This document shows, piece after piece, positions 10,670-20,437 of a DNA stretch of 64,000 nt. The notes under the pieces are model-generated. The model made no database searches and had not been told where the DNA came from. It was given only the letters and a program-made list of their open reading frames with translations. Both the position numbers and the translations under genes were made by a program. Position 1 is the first letter of the stretch. The number at the start of each line of letters is the position of its first letter. Source of the stretch: Clostridia bacterium (GTDB lineage: Bacteria > Bacillota > Clostridia > Oscillospirales > Acutalibacteraceae); the NCBI GenBank assembly GCA_017474045.1, contig JAFUHX010000020.1, positions 124,001 through 188,000 of the forward strand, given 5' to 3'.

Positions 10670-10698
10670 TTGAGTTTTCTTTTGGAATATTGTAAAAT
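10670..10698 (+). promoter_or_regulatory. Sigma-A promoter of pcrA
   Basis: TTGAGT (10670-10675) and TAAAAT (10693-10698) have a 17-base spacer. Transcription would start near 10705, which excludes the upstream ATG at 10702 and supports the pcrA start at 10729. Confidence 0.7.
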
Positions 10699-10728
10699 AA
10701 AATGAATATATACATAGGCGGTAAACAA

Positions 10729-13119
10729 ATGATATCAGAAGAATTTTTTTCCTTAAGAAAAAAAATAATTGAAAAAGATTTCAGTCGGATGAACGATATG
10801 CAAAAAAAGGCGATTTTTCAAATCGAAGGGCCTCTTTTGATTCTTGCGGGAGCCGGAAGCGGAAAAACAACAGTTCTTGTTAACCGAATTGCAAACATCG
10901 TAAAATACGGCAATGCATATAACAGTCGTCAGGTTGCCTTCAAGCCCAATGAAAGAGACATTGCTTTAATGAAAGAATATCTTGAGGGCAATGAAGAGGT
11001 TTTGTTTGATATTGAAGATCTTCTTTGCGATGAACCGGCGAAGCCCTGGCAGATTCTGGCAATTACTTTCACCAACAAAGCGGCAAACGAGCTTAAAGAA
11101 AGACTTGAAAAAATGCTTGGAAGTGAAGCTGATGAAATCTGGGCAAGCACCTTTCACTCCTGCTGTGCAAGAATTCTCAGACGAAACGCTGAAAAAATCG
11201 GCTATACATCTTCTTTCACTATTTATGACACCGACGACCAGAAGCGTCTTATTAAAGAATGTCAGCGCCAGCTTGAAATAAAAGATGCAATTCTTTCTCA
11301 TAAAACCATTTTAAACGAAATAAGCAGGGCAAAGGACTGTCTGATTACTCCTGAAGAATATATTCGTCAGGGTGAAAAGGACGCAAGAATGGCGCTTATC
11401 GGCAAGGTTTATAAAAAATATCAGGAAGAGCTTCTCAAAGCCAACGCAATGGATTTTGACGATATGATTGTCAATACCGTAAGGCTTCTTGAAGCGAATA
11501 AAGATGTTTGCGAATACTATCAGCGCCGTTTTAAATATATTATGGTTGATGAATATCAGGACACAAACCACGCTCAGTTCCGTCTGACCCAGCTTCTTGC
11601 CGATGGCTACAGAAACATTTGTGTTGTGGGCGACGATGACCAGAGTATCTATCGCTTCAGAGGGGCAACAATTGAAAATATTCTCAGCTTTGAGTTCCAA
11701 TACCGAAATGCAGTTACAATAAGGCTTGAACAGAACTATCGTTCAACCCAGACAATTCTCGATGCAGCAAACTCGGTAATTTCAAACAACGAAAACAGAA
11801 AAGGAAAAAACCTTTGGACCGATAACGGTCAGGGCGAAAAAATTTCTGTTCATTCAGCCTCGGGTGAAAAAGAAGAAGCGATGTATATTGCTGATAAAAT
11901 TTCTGAAAACGTGGGAAGCGGAGAATTCAAGTTCGGCGATCACGCGGTTCTTTACAGAATGAACGCTCAGTCAAATGCCATTGAAAGCTGCCTGATAAGA
12001 GCCGGTATTCCCTACAGAATAATAGGTGGCTTCCGCTTTTATGAAAGAGCTGAAATCAGAGACGCCATTGCTTATTTAACCGTTGTCAACAATCCCGACG
12101 ACAATATGCGTCTGACAAGAATAATTAACGTTCCCAAAAGGGCAATAGGTTCCACCACCGTAAATCACGCAATGGAAATCGCTTCGGGTCTTGGACTCAG
12201 TCTTTTTGAAGTTCTCAGCCACGCTGATGAATATGAGGCATTAAAAAGAAGCGCACAGAAGCTTATGGCTTTTTGTGAATTAATAAACAGCCTCAGCGCT
12301 TTGGTCGATAAGGTTCCTCTTGATGAGCTGTTTAAAGAAATTCTTGAAAAAACCCAATATATTTCTTATCTTGAAGCTGATAAAGAAAAGGGTGTTGAAA
12401 GAATTGAAAATATTAACGAGCTTGTTTCTAACCTTGTGACCTATGAGGCAGAAAACGAAGAGTCCAGCCTTGCGGGCTTTCTTGAAGAAGTTTCGCTTAT
12501 GACAGATATTGATAATTATAACGCTCAGACCGACGCAGTTGTTATGATGACTCTTCACTCAGCCAAGGGTCTTGAGTTTCCGGCTGTTTTTATTCCCGGA
12601 ATGGAAGAAGGAATTTTCCCCGGAATGCAGAGCATGTATGTTCCTGCTGAGGTTGAAGAAGAAAGACGTCTTGCTTATGTCGGAATAACAAGAGCGAAGA
12701 AAAAGCTTTATCTTCTGAATGCAAATTCAAGAATGCTGTTCGGAATGACTTCCAGAAATCTGCCTTCAAGATTTTTGAGCGAAATTCCCAGAGATCTTAT
12801 TGAAAAAACAGGAAGCCTCTTTGCCTCATACAGCGGTCAGAGACAAAGAAGAGACGACGACATTCCTTTTTCAAAAGACGATATTTTTGCTCCGAAGAAA
12901 AAAACTGTTGCAAGTCAGGCAAGACCTTCGGCAAAGCCACAAGCAACATCTGTTCGCTACACTCCGGGCGACAGCGTTTTAAGCAAGGTTTTCGGAAAGG
13001 GAACAGTTATTTCTGTCAAGCCTATGGGTAATGATTTCATGCTTGAAATTGCCTTTGATAAGGTTGGAACAAAGAAGCTTATGGCTAATTTTGCAAGACT
13101 TGAAAAAGTCAGCAATTAA
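10729..13119 (+). CDS. pcrA: ATP-dependent 3'-5' DNA helicase, UvrD/PcrA type
   Basis: Superfamily 1A helicase for nucleotide excision repair, recombination control and conflict resolution. Motifs in order: a Q-motif-like region (MNDMQKKAI), Walker A AGAGSGKTT, motif Ia (LAITFTNKAANEL), Walker B region VDEYQDTN, motif III GDDDQSIYRFRGA, YRS motif IV, motif V (MTLHSAKGLEFPAVF) and motif VI (EERRLAYVGITRAKK). The C-terminal 60 residues resemble the Tudor-like PcrA tail (GKGTVISVKPMGNDFMLEIAF). An insert of about 50 residues lies between motifs I and Ia. ATG at 10729 has AGGCGG seven bases upstream and is downstream of the predicted transcription start; it gives 796 residues. Confidence 0.95.
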   Translation: MISEEFFSLRKKIIEKDFSRMNDMQKKAIFQIEGPLLILAGAGSGKTTVLVNRIANIVKYGNAYNSRQVAFKPNERDIALMKEYLEGNEEVLFDIEDLLCDEPAKPWQILAITFTNKAANELKERLEKMLGSEADEIWASTFHSCCARILRRNAEKIGYTSSFTIYDTDDQKRLIKECQRQLEIKDAILSHKTILNEISRAKDCLITPEEYIRQGEKDARMALIGKVYKKYQEELLKANAMDFDDMIVNTVRLLEANKDVCEYYQRRFKYIMVDEYQDTNHAQFRLTQLLADGYRNICVVGDDDQSIYRFRGATIENILSFEFQYRNAVTIRLEQNYRSTQTILDAANSVISNNENRKGKNLWTDNGQGEKISVHSASGEKEEAMYIADKISENVGSGEFKFGDHAVLYRMNAQSNAIESCLIRAGIPYRIIGGFRFYERAEIRDAIAYLTVVNNPDDNMRLTRIINVPKRAIGSTTVNHAMEIASGLGLSLFEVLSHADEYEALKRSAQKLMAFCELINSLSALVDKVPLDELFKEILEKTQYISYLEADKEKGVERIENINELVSNLVTYEAENEESSLAGFLEEVSLMTDIDNYNAQTDAVVMMTLHSAKGLEFPAVFIPGMEEGIFPGMQSMYVPAEVEEERRLAYVGITRAKKKLYLLNANSRMLFGMTSRNLPSRFLSEIPRDLIEKTGSLFASYSGQRQRRDDDIPFSKDDIFAPKKKTVASQARPSAKPQATSVRYTPGDSVLSKVFGKGTVISVKPMGNDFMLEIAFDKVGTKKLMANFARLEKVSN

Positions 13120-13171
13120 CAAATAATCAATCAAGGCGAATTTTTAAACGCTTTATTTCAGGAGGTTTATT

Positions 13172-14755
13172 ATGAAGAAAGTTTTAGCAGTTATTTTAAG
13201 TTTTGTTATGTTATTTTCAGTTTCTTCTGTAGCTTTTGCCGCAGAAAACGAAGTAACACCTGTAATTGTTGTCAGCGGAATGAATGCTTTTCCTCTGGTT
13301 GATGAAAACGGAGAAAACGCTTTTCCTGTTGCAACAGACATAATCGTCAGCAATGTTATAAAAATGCTTCCTCCCACCTTCGGAAGTATTCTGCTTGACG
13401 ATTGGAGTATTTTTAATGAATACGGAATAGATCCTCTTTATAATATTTTTGAGCGCATCAGCTGTGACGAAAACGGCGAAAGTGTTAATGACATTCACCC
13501 TGTAGTGTTCCCGGGCAATGCGGGGCAATATAAAGAAGAGTTTTCCGATGCCGAAAGCAGTGAGCAGGGAGTGGTTCGTCTTGTTGCTGAAAAAATCGGC
13601 TGGGAAAACACCTATTATTTCTATTATGATTGGCGAATGAATCCTCTTGACATCGCTGATGAGCTTAATGAAACGGTCAACAGAGCTCTTTCAGAAACAG
13701 GAAGCGACAAGGTTTCTCTTTTTGCAATGAGCTTTGGCGGAATGATTGCTTCAAGCTATCTTTATAAATACGGCAACGAAAACATTAAAAATATCGTTTA
13801 CGGAACAACTGCTTTTCAGGGCTGCGAAATGGTTGGAAAGCTTTTTTCAAACCAGATTGACCTCAATGTTTCCGATGCTCTTGAATTTTTGCAATGCTCC
13901 GTTAACGACAATGCCTTCCTTGCTGCGATAATCGGTTTCAGTGCTGAAGGCTTCAAAAAATACGGCTCTCAGGGCATGAATGTCATTGACGATTATCTTA
14001 AGTATATGGAAGATGAGATTTCTCTTGCCCTTTATCAGAATATGTTTGCCGATACCTACGCTCATTTTAAGGGAATGTGGTGTCTTACTCCCGTTTCTTA
14101 TTATGAGGGCGCAAAGGCATATATGAGTGAAGCCTGCCCGGTTAGTGAAACATTCTTTAACAGCGTTGATGAATATATCTATAATGTTCAGGCAAGGACC
14201 GATAAGCTCTTTGAAAAAGCCCAGGCTAACGGAACAAATATTTATGTTATCGGTGCCTATGGTTACAGCGATATTCCCGTTACTGACGGAAAAACAGGTC
14301 ACAGCGATATGATGCTTGACACAAAGGGAATGTCAGGCGGCTGTGCAGTTGCCGAATTCGGAAAAACACTCACTCAGGAAGATTATCTTCGTCTTCCTCT
14401 TTGCTCAAACAAGAGCCACTATCACCGTTCAACAGATGATGTTGTTGATGCGTCAACAGCTCTTCTTCCTGAGCAGACATGGGTAATTAAAAACATGAAG
14501 CACGTTGAGTTCAACCACGCTCATGAAAGCAGCGATCTCGCTTTATGGCTTATTACTTCAGATGAAAGAATGGATGTCTATTCAAATCCATCCTATCCTC
14601 AGTTTGTTGAAATCAACAGAGAAACCGGCGAATTTATTTCTTTAACAGAGGGTGTTACCCTTGCTGAAAAAGAAGGCTCAGACTTTGGAAATATTTTTTC
14701 CTTTATCATGGAATTTGTTATGAAAATTCTTGATAAATTTGCTTTAGGTAAATAA
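13172..14755 (+). CDS. Secreted LCAT-like alpha/beta-hydrolase (lipase/acyltransferase family)
   Basis: A signal peptide is clear: MKK, a hydrophobic core, then cleavage near VAFAA-EN. The mature protein shows the order seen in lecithin:cholesterol acyltransferase-like lipases: VIVVSGMNAF near the N-terminus, a YFYYDWRMNP segment, and a nucleophile elbow FAMSFGGMIASSYLY with Ser in A-M-S-F-G-G. Late Asp/His-rich stretches (HYHRSTDD, KHVEFNHAHESSDL) could supply the rest of the triad. It is exported and probably acts on lipids or esters, but the substrate is unknown. AGGAGG lies ahead of the start. GH28 follows 23 bases later. A distant second family member lies in the island at 60.5 kb. Confidence 0.8.
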   Translation: MKKVLAVILSFVMLFSVSSVAFAAENEVTPVIVVSGMNAFPLVDENGENAFPVATDIIVSNVIKMLPPTFGSILLDDWSIFNEYGIDPLYNIFERISCDENGESVNDIHPVVFPGNAGQYKEEFSDAESSEQGVVRLVAEKIGWENTYYFYYDWRMNPLDIADELNETVNRALSETGSDKVSLFAMSFGGMIASSYLYKYGNENIKNIVYGTTAFQGCEMVGKLFSNQIDLNVSDALEFLQCSVNDNAFLAAIIGFSAEGFKKYGSQGMNVIDDYLKYMEDEISLALYQNMFADTYAHFKGMWCLTPVSYYEGAKAYMSEACPVSETFFNSVDEYIYNVQARTDKLFEKAQANGTNIYVIGAYGYSDIPVTDGKTGHSDMMLDTKGMSGGCAVAEFGKTLTQEDYLRLPLCSNKSHYHRSTDDVVDASTALLPEQTWVIKNMKHVEFNHAHESSDLALWLITSDERMDVYSNPSYPQFVEINRETGEFISLTEGVTLAEKEGSDFGNIFSFIMEFVMKILDKFALGK

Positions 14756-14778
14756 GCCAAAAAGAAAGGTCAGTTTTT

Positions 14779-16080
14779 ATGAAGGAATATAACGTTTTGT
14801 CTTTCGGTGCTGTAGGTGACGGAAAAACCGATGATTCAAAGGCAATTCAGGCAGCAATTGATTGCTGCGCCGGAAACGGCGGAGGAAGAGTTGTTTTAGA
14901 AGGGGGAAAAACCTATTTTTCCTCAAGCATTAAGCTTAGAAAAAACATTGAGCTTTATGTTCAGAAGGGTGCGGTTTTGAAGGCGACCGACAAAATTGAA
15001 AACTATATCCGCCCCTGCGAAACAATAAACGATCCGAAAACTGCCCTTGTGGGAAATCCCGTTACGGGAAAACCCTCTTTCGCCTTTATATACGGCTATG
15101 AAGCAGACGGTGCAACAATTTGCGGCGAAGGAATTATTGACGGAAACTGCTATGCTTTTGTTGAAAGAAAAGACCAATATTATGTAACCGGAAATTTTTA
15201 TCCCAGACCAACAGTAATATACATTGAAAAAAGTAACCACATAACCGTGAAAGACGTAACAATAAGAAACGCACCCTTCTGGACTCTTCATCCGGCAGGC
15301 TGCGACGATGTTCTGATTTCAAAAATCAGAATACTTAACCCTCTTGATGTCGCCAACAGCGACGGAATTGACCCTGACCATTGCTCAAACGTAAGAATTT
15401 GCGACTGTCATGTGGTTTGTGCCGATGACTGTATCTGTCTTAAAACCTCAAAAGGTAACGCAGAATACGGCCCTTGCGAAAACATTATTATTTCAGGCTG
15501 TACTCTTGTTTCAACCTCAGCCGCAATAAAAATCGGTACTGAGGGCGTGGGTGATTTCAGGAATGTTTTGGTTGATAATTGTGTTATTTCAAAAAGCAAC
15601 CGCGGAATTTCTATTCAGATAAGAGACGGAGGAAATGTTGAAAACGTTTCTTATTCCAATATCATAATTGAAACAAGGCGCTTCTGTCCTGATTGGTGGG
15701 GAACAGCTGAGCCTATTGCAATAACTGCCTTCAGAAGAGACGAAAACACCGTCTGCGGCCACATTAAAAATATCCGCTTTAAAAACATTACCTGCAAAGG
15801 AGAAAACGGTGTTCTTATTCATGGAACGGAAAACAACCTCATTGAAAATGTTTCTTTTGAAAATGTGAGCGTAACTCTTGAAAAAACATCAAAATGGCCT
15901 TGCGGAAAATATGATCTTCGTCCGTGTATTGATTTTGGAATTGAAGAGAGCAAAAACTCCTGCTTCTATATAAGAAATGCAAAGGAAATTTCCCTTAAAA
16001 ATTGCAAAACCGAAATTGTTGGTAAAAGCGAATTTTATAATACTGATATTGATTTCGAAAATGCAACATTTATTTCATAA
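14779..16080 (+). CDS. Glycoside hydrolase family 28 (polygalacturonase-like), no signal peptide
   Basis: Right-handed beta-helix glycosidase. The N-terminus has the pectate-lyase-superfamily start VLSFGAVGDGKTDDSKAIQAAID. GH28 active-site segments follow: NSDGIDPDHCSNV, ADDCICLKTSKG with the catalytic Asp pair, and ISIQIRDGG near the expected RIK position. The usual GHG segment is replaced by AIKIGTEG. Length is 433 residues. There is no signal peptide, so it probably acts in the cytosol on imported pectic or other uronic-acid oligosaccharides. AAAGAAAGGT precedes the start. It may share a transcript with the preceding secreted hydrolase. Confidence 0.88.
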   Translation: MKEYNVLSFGAVGDGKTDDSKAIQAAIDCCAGNGGGRVVLEGGKTYFSSSIKLRKNIELYVQKGAVLKATDKIENYIRPCETINDPKTALVGNPVTGKPSFAFIYGYEADGATICGEGIIDGNCYAFVERKDQYYVTGNFYPRPTVIYIEKSNHITVKDVTIRNAPFWTLHPAGCDDVLISKIRILNPLDVANSDGIDPDHCSNVRICDCHVVCADDCICLKTSKGNAEYGPCENIIISGCTLVSTSAAIKIGTEGVGDFRNVLVDNCVISKSNRGISIQIRDGGNVENVSYSNIIIETRRFCPDWWGTAEPIAITAFRRDENTVCGHIKNIRFKNITCKGENGVLIHGTENNLIENVSFENVSVTLEKTSKWPCGKYDLRPCIDFGIEESKNSCFYIRNAKEISLKNCKTEIVGKSEFYNTDIDFENATFIS

Positions 16081-16096
16081 AAGTTTGAAAAAAGGC

Positions 16097-16125
16097 TTTA
16101 CACAGAAGCTTATATTTAGTAAAAT
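16097..16125 (+). promoter_or_regulatory. Sigma-A promoter of the pyrH-frr cluster
   Basis: TTTACA (16097-16102) and TAAAAT (16120-16125) are separated by 17 bases, 71 bases before the pyrH start. Confidence 0.65.
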
Positions 16126-16196
16126 ATTACAGAGTATAGGTCTGTTTGAGCTTTTTATTCTTAAAACTTTGTGTTAAAACTATGGAGGTGTTTGCA

Positions 16197-16904
16197 ATGC
16201 AGGCAGTTTATAAAAGAATCCTTTTGAAGCTTTCAGGCGAAGTTCTTGCCGGAAACGACAAAAAGGGTATTGATTTTGAAATAGTTAACAGCATCTGCAA
16301 AGCGGTTAAGGAAACCGCTGAACTGGGTGTTGAAATCGGTCTTGTTGTTGGCGGCGGAAACTTCTGGCGAGGAAGAAGCAGCGGAGAGATGGACAGAACC
16401 AGAGCTGACCACATGGGAATGTTGGCAACGACCATGAATTCTCTTGCTCTTGCTGATTCCCTTGAACAAATGGGCGTTGATGTCAGAGTTCAAACGGCTA
16501 TTACCATGCAGCAGGTTGCTGAGCCCTATATCAGAAACAAGGCTGTTCGCCATCTTGAAAAGGGAAGAGTTGTAATTTTTGGTTGCGGAACCGGAAATCC
16601 TTTCTTCTCAACCGACACAGCTGCAGCTCTTCGCGCGGCAGAAATCGGTGCTGAAATAATTTTCAAGGCAACAAATGTTGACGGCGTTTATGATAAAGAC
16701 CCCAATAAATTCTCTGACGCAGTAAAATACGACACTCTGACCCACACAGAAATTCTCAAAAAGGGTCTTGCTGTTATGGATAGCACAGCAGCTTCTCTTT
16801 GCAGAGATAACAACATCGGAATTCTTGTTTTCAACCTTGATAAGCCTGAAAACATTGTCAAGGCAGCTCTGGGTGAAAACATTGGAACAATAGTTAAAGA
16901 ATAA
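16197..16904 (+). CDS. pyrH: UMP kinase
   Basis: Phosphorylates UMP to UDP; cytosolic hexamer of the amino-acid-kinase fold. Visible motifs are [39 protein letters not shown] and the ATP/UMP region [16 protein letters not shown] at 16197 is used because GGAGGTG lies seven bases upstream; 235 residues is standard. It heads the pyrH-frr-uppS-cdsA-dxr-rseP-ispG-polC cluster, an order common in Firmicutes. Confidence 0.97.
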   Translation: MQAVYKRILLKLSGEVLAGNDKKGIDFEIVNSICKAVKETAELGVEIGLVVGGGNFWRGRSSGEMDRTRADHMGMLATTMNSLALADSLEQMGVDVRVQTAITMQQVAEPYIRNKAVRHLEKGRVVIFGCGTGNPFFSTDTAAALRAAEIGAEIIFKATNVDGVYDKDPNKFSDAVKYDTLTHTEILKKGLAVMDSTAASLCRDNNIGILVFNLDKPENIVKAALGENIGTIVKE

Positions 16905-16926
16905 TTATAAGGAAGGTATTATATCT

Positions 16927-17481
16927 ATGAAAACCGTTTATGAATTTGCTAAAACAAAAATGGGAAAAACTGTTTCTGCTTTGCAGTCTGAATTCGGTGC
17001 AATCCGCGCCGGAAGAGCTAATCCTCAGGTTCTCGACAGAGTAACAGTTGACTACTACGGAACTCCCACTCCTGTTGGCCAGCTTGCTTCAATCGCTGTT
17101 TCAGAGGCAAGAGTTCTCACAATTCAGCCCTGGGATAAATCAGTACTCAAAGGAATTGAAAAAGCAATCCAGACCTCTGATATCGGAATTAATCCTCAGA
17201 ATGACGGTTCTGTTATTCGCTTAACATTCCCTCCTCTCACAGAAGACAGAAGAAAAGAGCTTGCTAAAGATATTCAAAAGCTTGCTGAAGGCTCAAAGGT
17301 AGCCGCCCGTTCAATCCGTCGCGACGCCATTGAAAAGCTTAAGGCTATGAAAAAGGCTTCTGAAATAACAGAAGACGACCTCAAAGACGGTGAAAAAGAA
17401 GTTCAGAAAATTACTGATAACTGCATTAAAGAAATTGATGCTCTTGCAGCAGCAAAAGAAAAAGAAATTCTTACCGTATAA
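16927..17481 (+). CDS. frr: Ribosome recycling factor
   Basis: Splits the post-termination ribosome together with EF-G. The 184-residue protein is a full-length family member with GAIRAGRANPQVLDRVTVDYYG, GTPTPVGQLASIAV-type and RLTFPPLTEDRRKELAK signatures, the last being the most conserved hinge. It starts 22 bases after pyrH. Confidence 0.98.
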   Translation: MKTVYEFAKTKMGKTVSALQSEFGAIRAGRANPQVLDRVTVDYYGTPTPVGQLASIAVSEARVLTIQPWDKSVLKGIEKAIQTSDIGINPQNDGSVIRLTFPPLTEDRRKELAKDIQKLAEGSKVAARSIRRDAIEKLKAMKKASEITEDDLKDGEKEVQKITDNCIKEIDALAAAKEKEILTV

Positions 17482-17489
17482 ACAATATC

Positions 17490-17521
17490 GGCTGTCTTGC
17501 TGTCAGGCAAGGCAGCCTTTT
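17490..17521 (+). terminator. Weak hairpin between frr and uppS
   Basis: GGCTGTCTTGC pairs with GCAAGGCAGCC around a short loop, followed only by TTTT. It may attenuate rather than end transcription into uppS. Confidence 0.5.
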
Positions 17522-17554
17522 GGGCATTTATTTGCCACTTAAGGAGCGTTTGTT

Positions 17555-18277
17555 ATGAAAAATAAATTTCCATTTCTTCCAAAGCATATTGCAATTATAA
17601 TGGACGGAAACGGCAGATGGGCAAAAAAAAGAGGCCTTGAAAGAACTGAGGGCCACAAGGTTGGCGCAGAGGTTTTCAGAAAAATCTGTCAATACGCTTC
17701 AGATTTAGGAATAGAATATATGACCTTCTATGCTTTCTCAACAGAAAATTGGAAGCGATCAGCCACAGAAGTTGAAAAAATTATGGATCTTCTTCGTGCC
17801 TATCTCGGCGAAATGCAGGAAAGAGAAGAAGAAAACGAAGACGCAGGCTATAATATTCACTTCATCGGCTCAAGAGAAGGAATGCCTGAAGACATAACAA
17901 CTTTAATGGATATTGTTGAAGCTCGCTCAAGCGACAAAAACAAAATTCATATTAACATTGCCGTCAATTACGGCGGCAGAGCCGAAATTGTGAAATCTGT
18001 TAAAGATATTGCAAAAAGGCTTCAGTCAGGAGAAATTTCCGTTGAAGATATAACAGAAGAAATGCTCAGCGAAAATTTATACACAGCGGGTCAGCCTGAC
18101 CCCGATTTAATTATAAGACCCAGCGGCGAACAGCGCCTTTCCAATTTCCTGATCTGGCAGGCAGCCTATGCTGAGTTCTATTATGACGACGTAATGTGGC
18201 CTGACTACACCGGCGAAGACCTTGACAGAGCCATTGAGGCTTATTTAAAAAGAAACCGACGCTTCGGAGGCGTTTAA
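17555..18277 (+). CDS. uppS: Isoprenyl transferase (undecaprenyl diphosphate synthase)
   Basis: Cis-prenyltransferase that makes the C55 lipid carrier precursor for cell-wall synthesis from IPP. Motifs: HIAIIMDGNGRWAKKRG with the catalytic Asp, GHKVGAE, YMTFYAFSTENWKR, and the C-terminal PDLIIRPSGEQRLSNFLIW. The 240-residue length is typical. AAGGAGCG precedes the ATG. It is followed by cdsA, placing lipid carrier and phospholipid precursor synthesis together. Confidence 0.97.
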   Translation: MKNKFPFLPKHIAIIMDGNGRWAKKRGLERTEGHKVGAEVFRKICQYASDLGIEYMTFYAFSTENWKRSATEVEKIMDLLRAYLGEMQEREEENEDAGYNIHFIGSREGMPEDITTLMDIVEARSSDKNKIHINIAVNYGGRAEIVKSVKDIAKRLQSGEISVEDITEEMLSENLYTAGQPDPDLIIRPSGEQRLSNFLIWQAAYAEFYYDDVMWPDYTGEDLDRAIEAYLKRNRRFGGV

Positions 18278-18283
18278 TTAATT

Positions 18284-19228
18284 TTGAAAGGTAAGGCTTA
18301 TTTTAAGTCTTTGGTATATATTATGAGTAAAAGTGAAGGAAAGAAAAAATTTCAGTTCAAGGGTGAAAGAACGAAATCAACAATTATTATTATTGCGGTC
18401 CTTGTTGTTTTTTTAGCCCTTGTTATAATTAATTTTGTTCCCGGCTATACATTTATTCTCGCTGCTGTTTCCGCGATTGCAACGAGTGAGCTTATTAAGG
18501 CGGTTGGAGCAAAAAACAAAATTCTGTTAGCCGTTTCCTGCGCAGTGAGCTTTTTTTCAATTTGCGCCGTTGGCTTTAAAATCGAAATTCCCAACGTTAC
18601 CGTTTATTTAAGCTTTTATGTTCTCTTTTTGTTGTTCCTGTCAGTTATGTTCAACAAAACCATTAAATATATCGACAGCGTAATGGCGTTTTTCGCTTCG
18701 GTTGCCTTGCCCTATGCCTTTTCATGCATTTTGAGACTCAACGATTTAAGCAGCATTAATCCCCATTTTACCCGTTGGGAAGAAACATTTTTTGTGGGAA
18801 TCGGCTTTGCTTGCTCATGGGTAACAGACAGTGGGGCTTTCATTATCGGAAGAAAGCTCGGAAAACACAAAATGACCCCCAACATCAGCCCGAAAAAGAG
18901 TGTTGAAGGAGCAATCGGAGGAACAGTTGTTGCAGCAATTTTTAATGTTGTTCTTATGTTTATTTTTCAATGCATTGCCAAGAAATACGGTCATGAAGTT
19001 TTCATTTCCGCCTCAAACTCAAAATATCTTGCAATAATTCCCATTTCATGTGTTCTTTCTGTTGTCAGTATGTTTGGCGACCTTGCCGCATCTGTTCTTA
19101 AAAGAAATGTCGGAATTAAAGACTATAGCAATCTTCTTCCCGGACATGGCGGAATAATGGACCGCTTTGACAGCATAGTTTTTGTTTTGCCTGTTCTTTA
19201 CGGAATATCTGTTTTAATTTTCAGCTGA
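18284..19228 (+). CDS. cdsA: Phosphatidate cytidylyltransferase
   Basis: Integral membrane enzyme that makes CDP-diacylglycerol from phosphatidate and CTP. Several membrane segments follow a basic N-terminal stretch. The family signature near the C-terminus is intact: GDLAASVLKRNVGIKD followed by PGHGGIMDRFDS. The start is uncertain: TTG at 18284 has GGAGG 13 bases upstream (overlapping the end of uppS), while ATG at 18323 has no clear ribosome binding site. The TTG would add a short basic cytosolic tail. Confidence 0.93.
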   Translation: MKGKAYFKSLVYIMSKSEGKKKFQFKGERTKSTIIIIAVLVVFLALVIINFVPGYTFILAAVSAIATSELIKAVGAKNKILLAVSCAVSFFSICAVGFKIEIPNVTVYLSFYVLFLLFLSVMFNKTIKYIDSVMAFFASVALPYAFSCILRLNDLSSINPHFTRWEETFFVGIGFACSWVTDSGAFIIGRKLGKHKMTPNISPKKSVEGAIGGTVVAAIFNVVLMFIFQCIAKKYGHEVFISASNSKYLAIIPISCVLSVVSMFGDLAASVLKRNVGIKDYSNLLPGHGGIMDRFDSIVFVLPVLYGISVLIFS

Positions 19229-19262
19229 AAAATCACTTTTTAGTTTTAAAGGAATGATTTAA

Positions 19263-20423
19263 ATGTGTGAAACAAAAAAACTTTCAATTCTCGGCTCTAC
19301 GGGTTCAATCGGAACTCAGGCTCTCGATGTTTGCGACAAAAGAGGCTATGAGGTGGTTGCTTTAACTGCCAATTCCAATGTTGAGCTTCTGGAAAAGCAA
19401 ATCAGAAAATATAAGCCTTCCATGGCAGCTTTGGTTGACGAAAAAGCGGCAGCAGAGCTGAAAAAAAGAGTTTCAGACACAAAAACCAGAATTCTTAGCG
19501 GTCTTGAGGGTGTTTGCGAATGTTCAATGGCAAAAGAGGCTGACACGGTTTTAAACAGCATTGTTGGAATGGCAGGACTTGAGCCTACTTTGGCGGCAAT
19601 AAAATCAAAGAAAAAAATTGCTCTTGCCAACAAAGAAACTCTTGTTGCCGGCGGAAGACTTGTTACGAAAACCGCCGAAGAATACGGCGTTTCAATTCTT
19701 CCTGTTGACAGCGAACACAGCGCAATTTTTCAATGCCTTGAAAGCATGAATAAAAAAGAAGAGCTCAAGTCAATTATATTAACAGCTTCAGGCGGCCCGT
19801 TTTTCGGCAAGACAGCCGAAGAACTGAAAAATGTTACCGTAAAAGAAGCCTTGAAGCATCCAAACTGGAGTATGGGCGCTAAAATTACAATTGACAGCGC
19901 AACAATGATGAATAAGGGTCTTGAACTTATTGAAGCTGTTTGGCTTTTTGATGTTAAGCCCTGCGATGTTGACATTGTTGTTCATCGCGAGAGCATTGTT
20001 CACTCCCTTATTGAATATGTTGATAACAGCGTTATTGCTCAGTTAGGCGTTCCTGATATGAGAATACCTATTCAATATGCATTAACCTATCCGGAAAGGT
20101 TTCCGTCACCGGTCAGAAAGCTTTCACTCAGCGAGTTTTCAACCCTGAGCTTTTATAAGCCCGATTACAAAACCTTCAGGTGCATAAATATCTGCCGTAA
20201 TGCCATTGAAAAAGGCGGACTGTATCCTGCCATTGCCAACGGAGCCAATGAGAGAGCCAACGAGCTTTTCCGTCAGGGAAAAATCGGTTTTCTTGAAATT
20301 GCGCAGCTTGTTGAAGCGGCTGTTAATAACGGCAAATCCAAAGAAGACTATGGCTTGTCAGATGTTCTTGAAGCTGACAGAAACGCAAGATTATATGTTT
20401 CAGAGGCTGTTGGAATATTTTAA
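19263..20423 (+). CDS. dxr: 1-deoxy-D-xylulose 5-phosphate reductoisomerase
   Basis: Second step of the MEP isoprenoid pathway, using NADPH. The 386-residue protein has the nucleotide-binding LSILGSTGSIGTQALDV, LANKETLVAGG, PVDSEHSAIFQCL with metal/substrate residues, GGPFFG, and HPNWSMGAKITIDSATMMNKGLE. AAAGGAA precedes the start. It is co-directional with ispG, so two MEP pathway enzymes flank rseP. Confidence 0.98.
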   Translation: MCETKKLSILGSTGSIGTQALDVCDKRGYEVVALTANSNVELLEKQIRKYKPSMAALVDEKAAAELKKRVSDTKTRILSGLEGVCECSMAKEADTVLNSIVGMAGLEPTLAAIKSKKKIALANKETLVAGGRLVTKTAEEYGVSILPVDSEHSAIFQCLESMNKKEELKSIILTASGGPFFGKTAEELKNVTVKEALKHPNWSMGAKITIDSATMMNKGLELIEAVWLFDVKPCDVDIVVHRESIVHSLIEYVDNSVIAQLGVPDMRIPIQYALTYPERFPSPVRKLSLSEFSTLSFYKPDYKTFRCINICRNAIEKGGLYPAIANGANERANELFRQGKIGFLEIAQLVEAAVNNGKSKEDYGLSDVLEADRNARLYVSEAVGIF

Positions 20424-20437
20424 TTTGAGGTGATTTT

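Noticed and set aside
10702-10728. Upstream ATG for pcrA
   Set aside because: It lies at or before the predicted transcription start and has no ribosome binding site; the ATG at 10729 has both.
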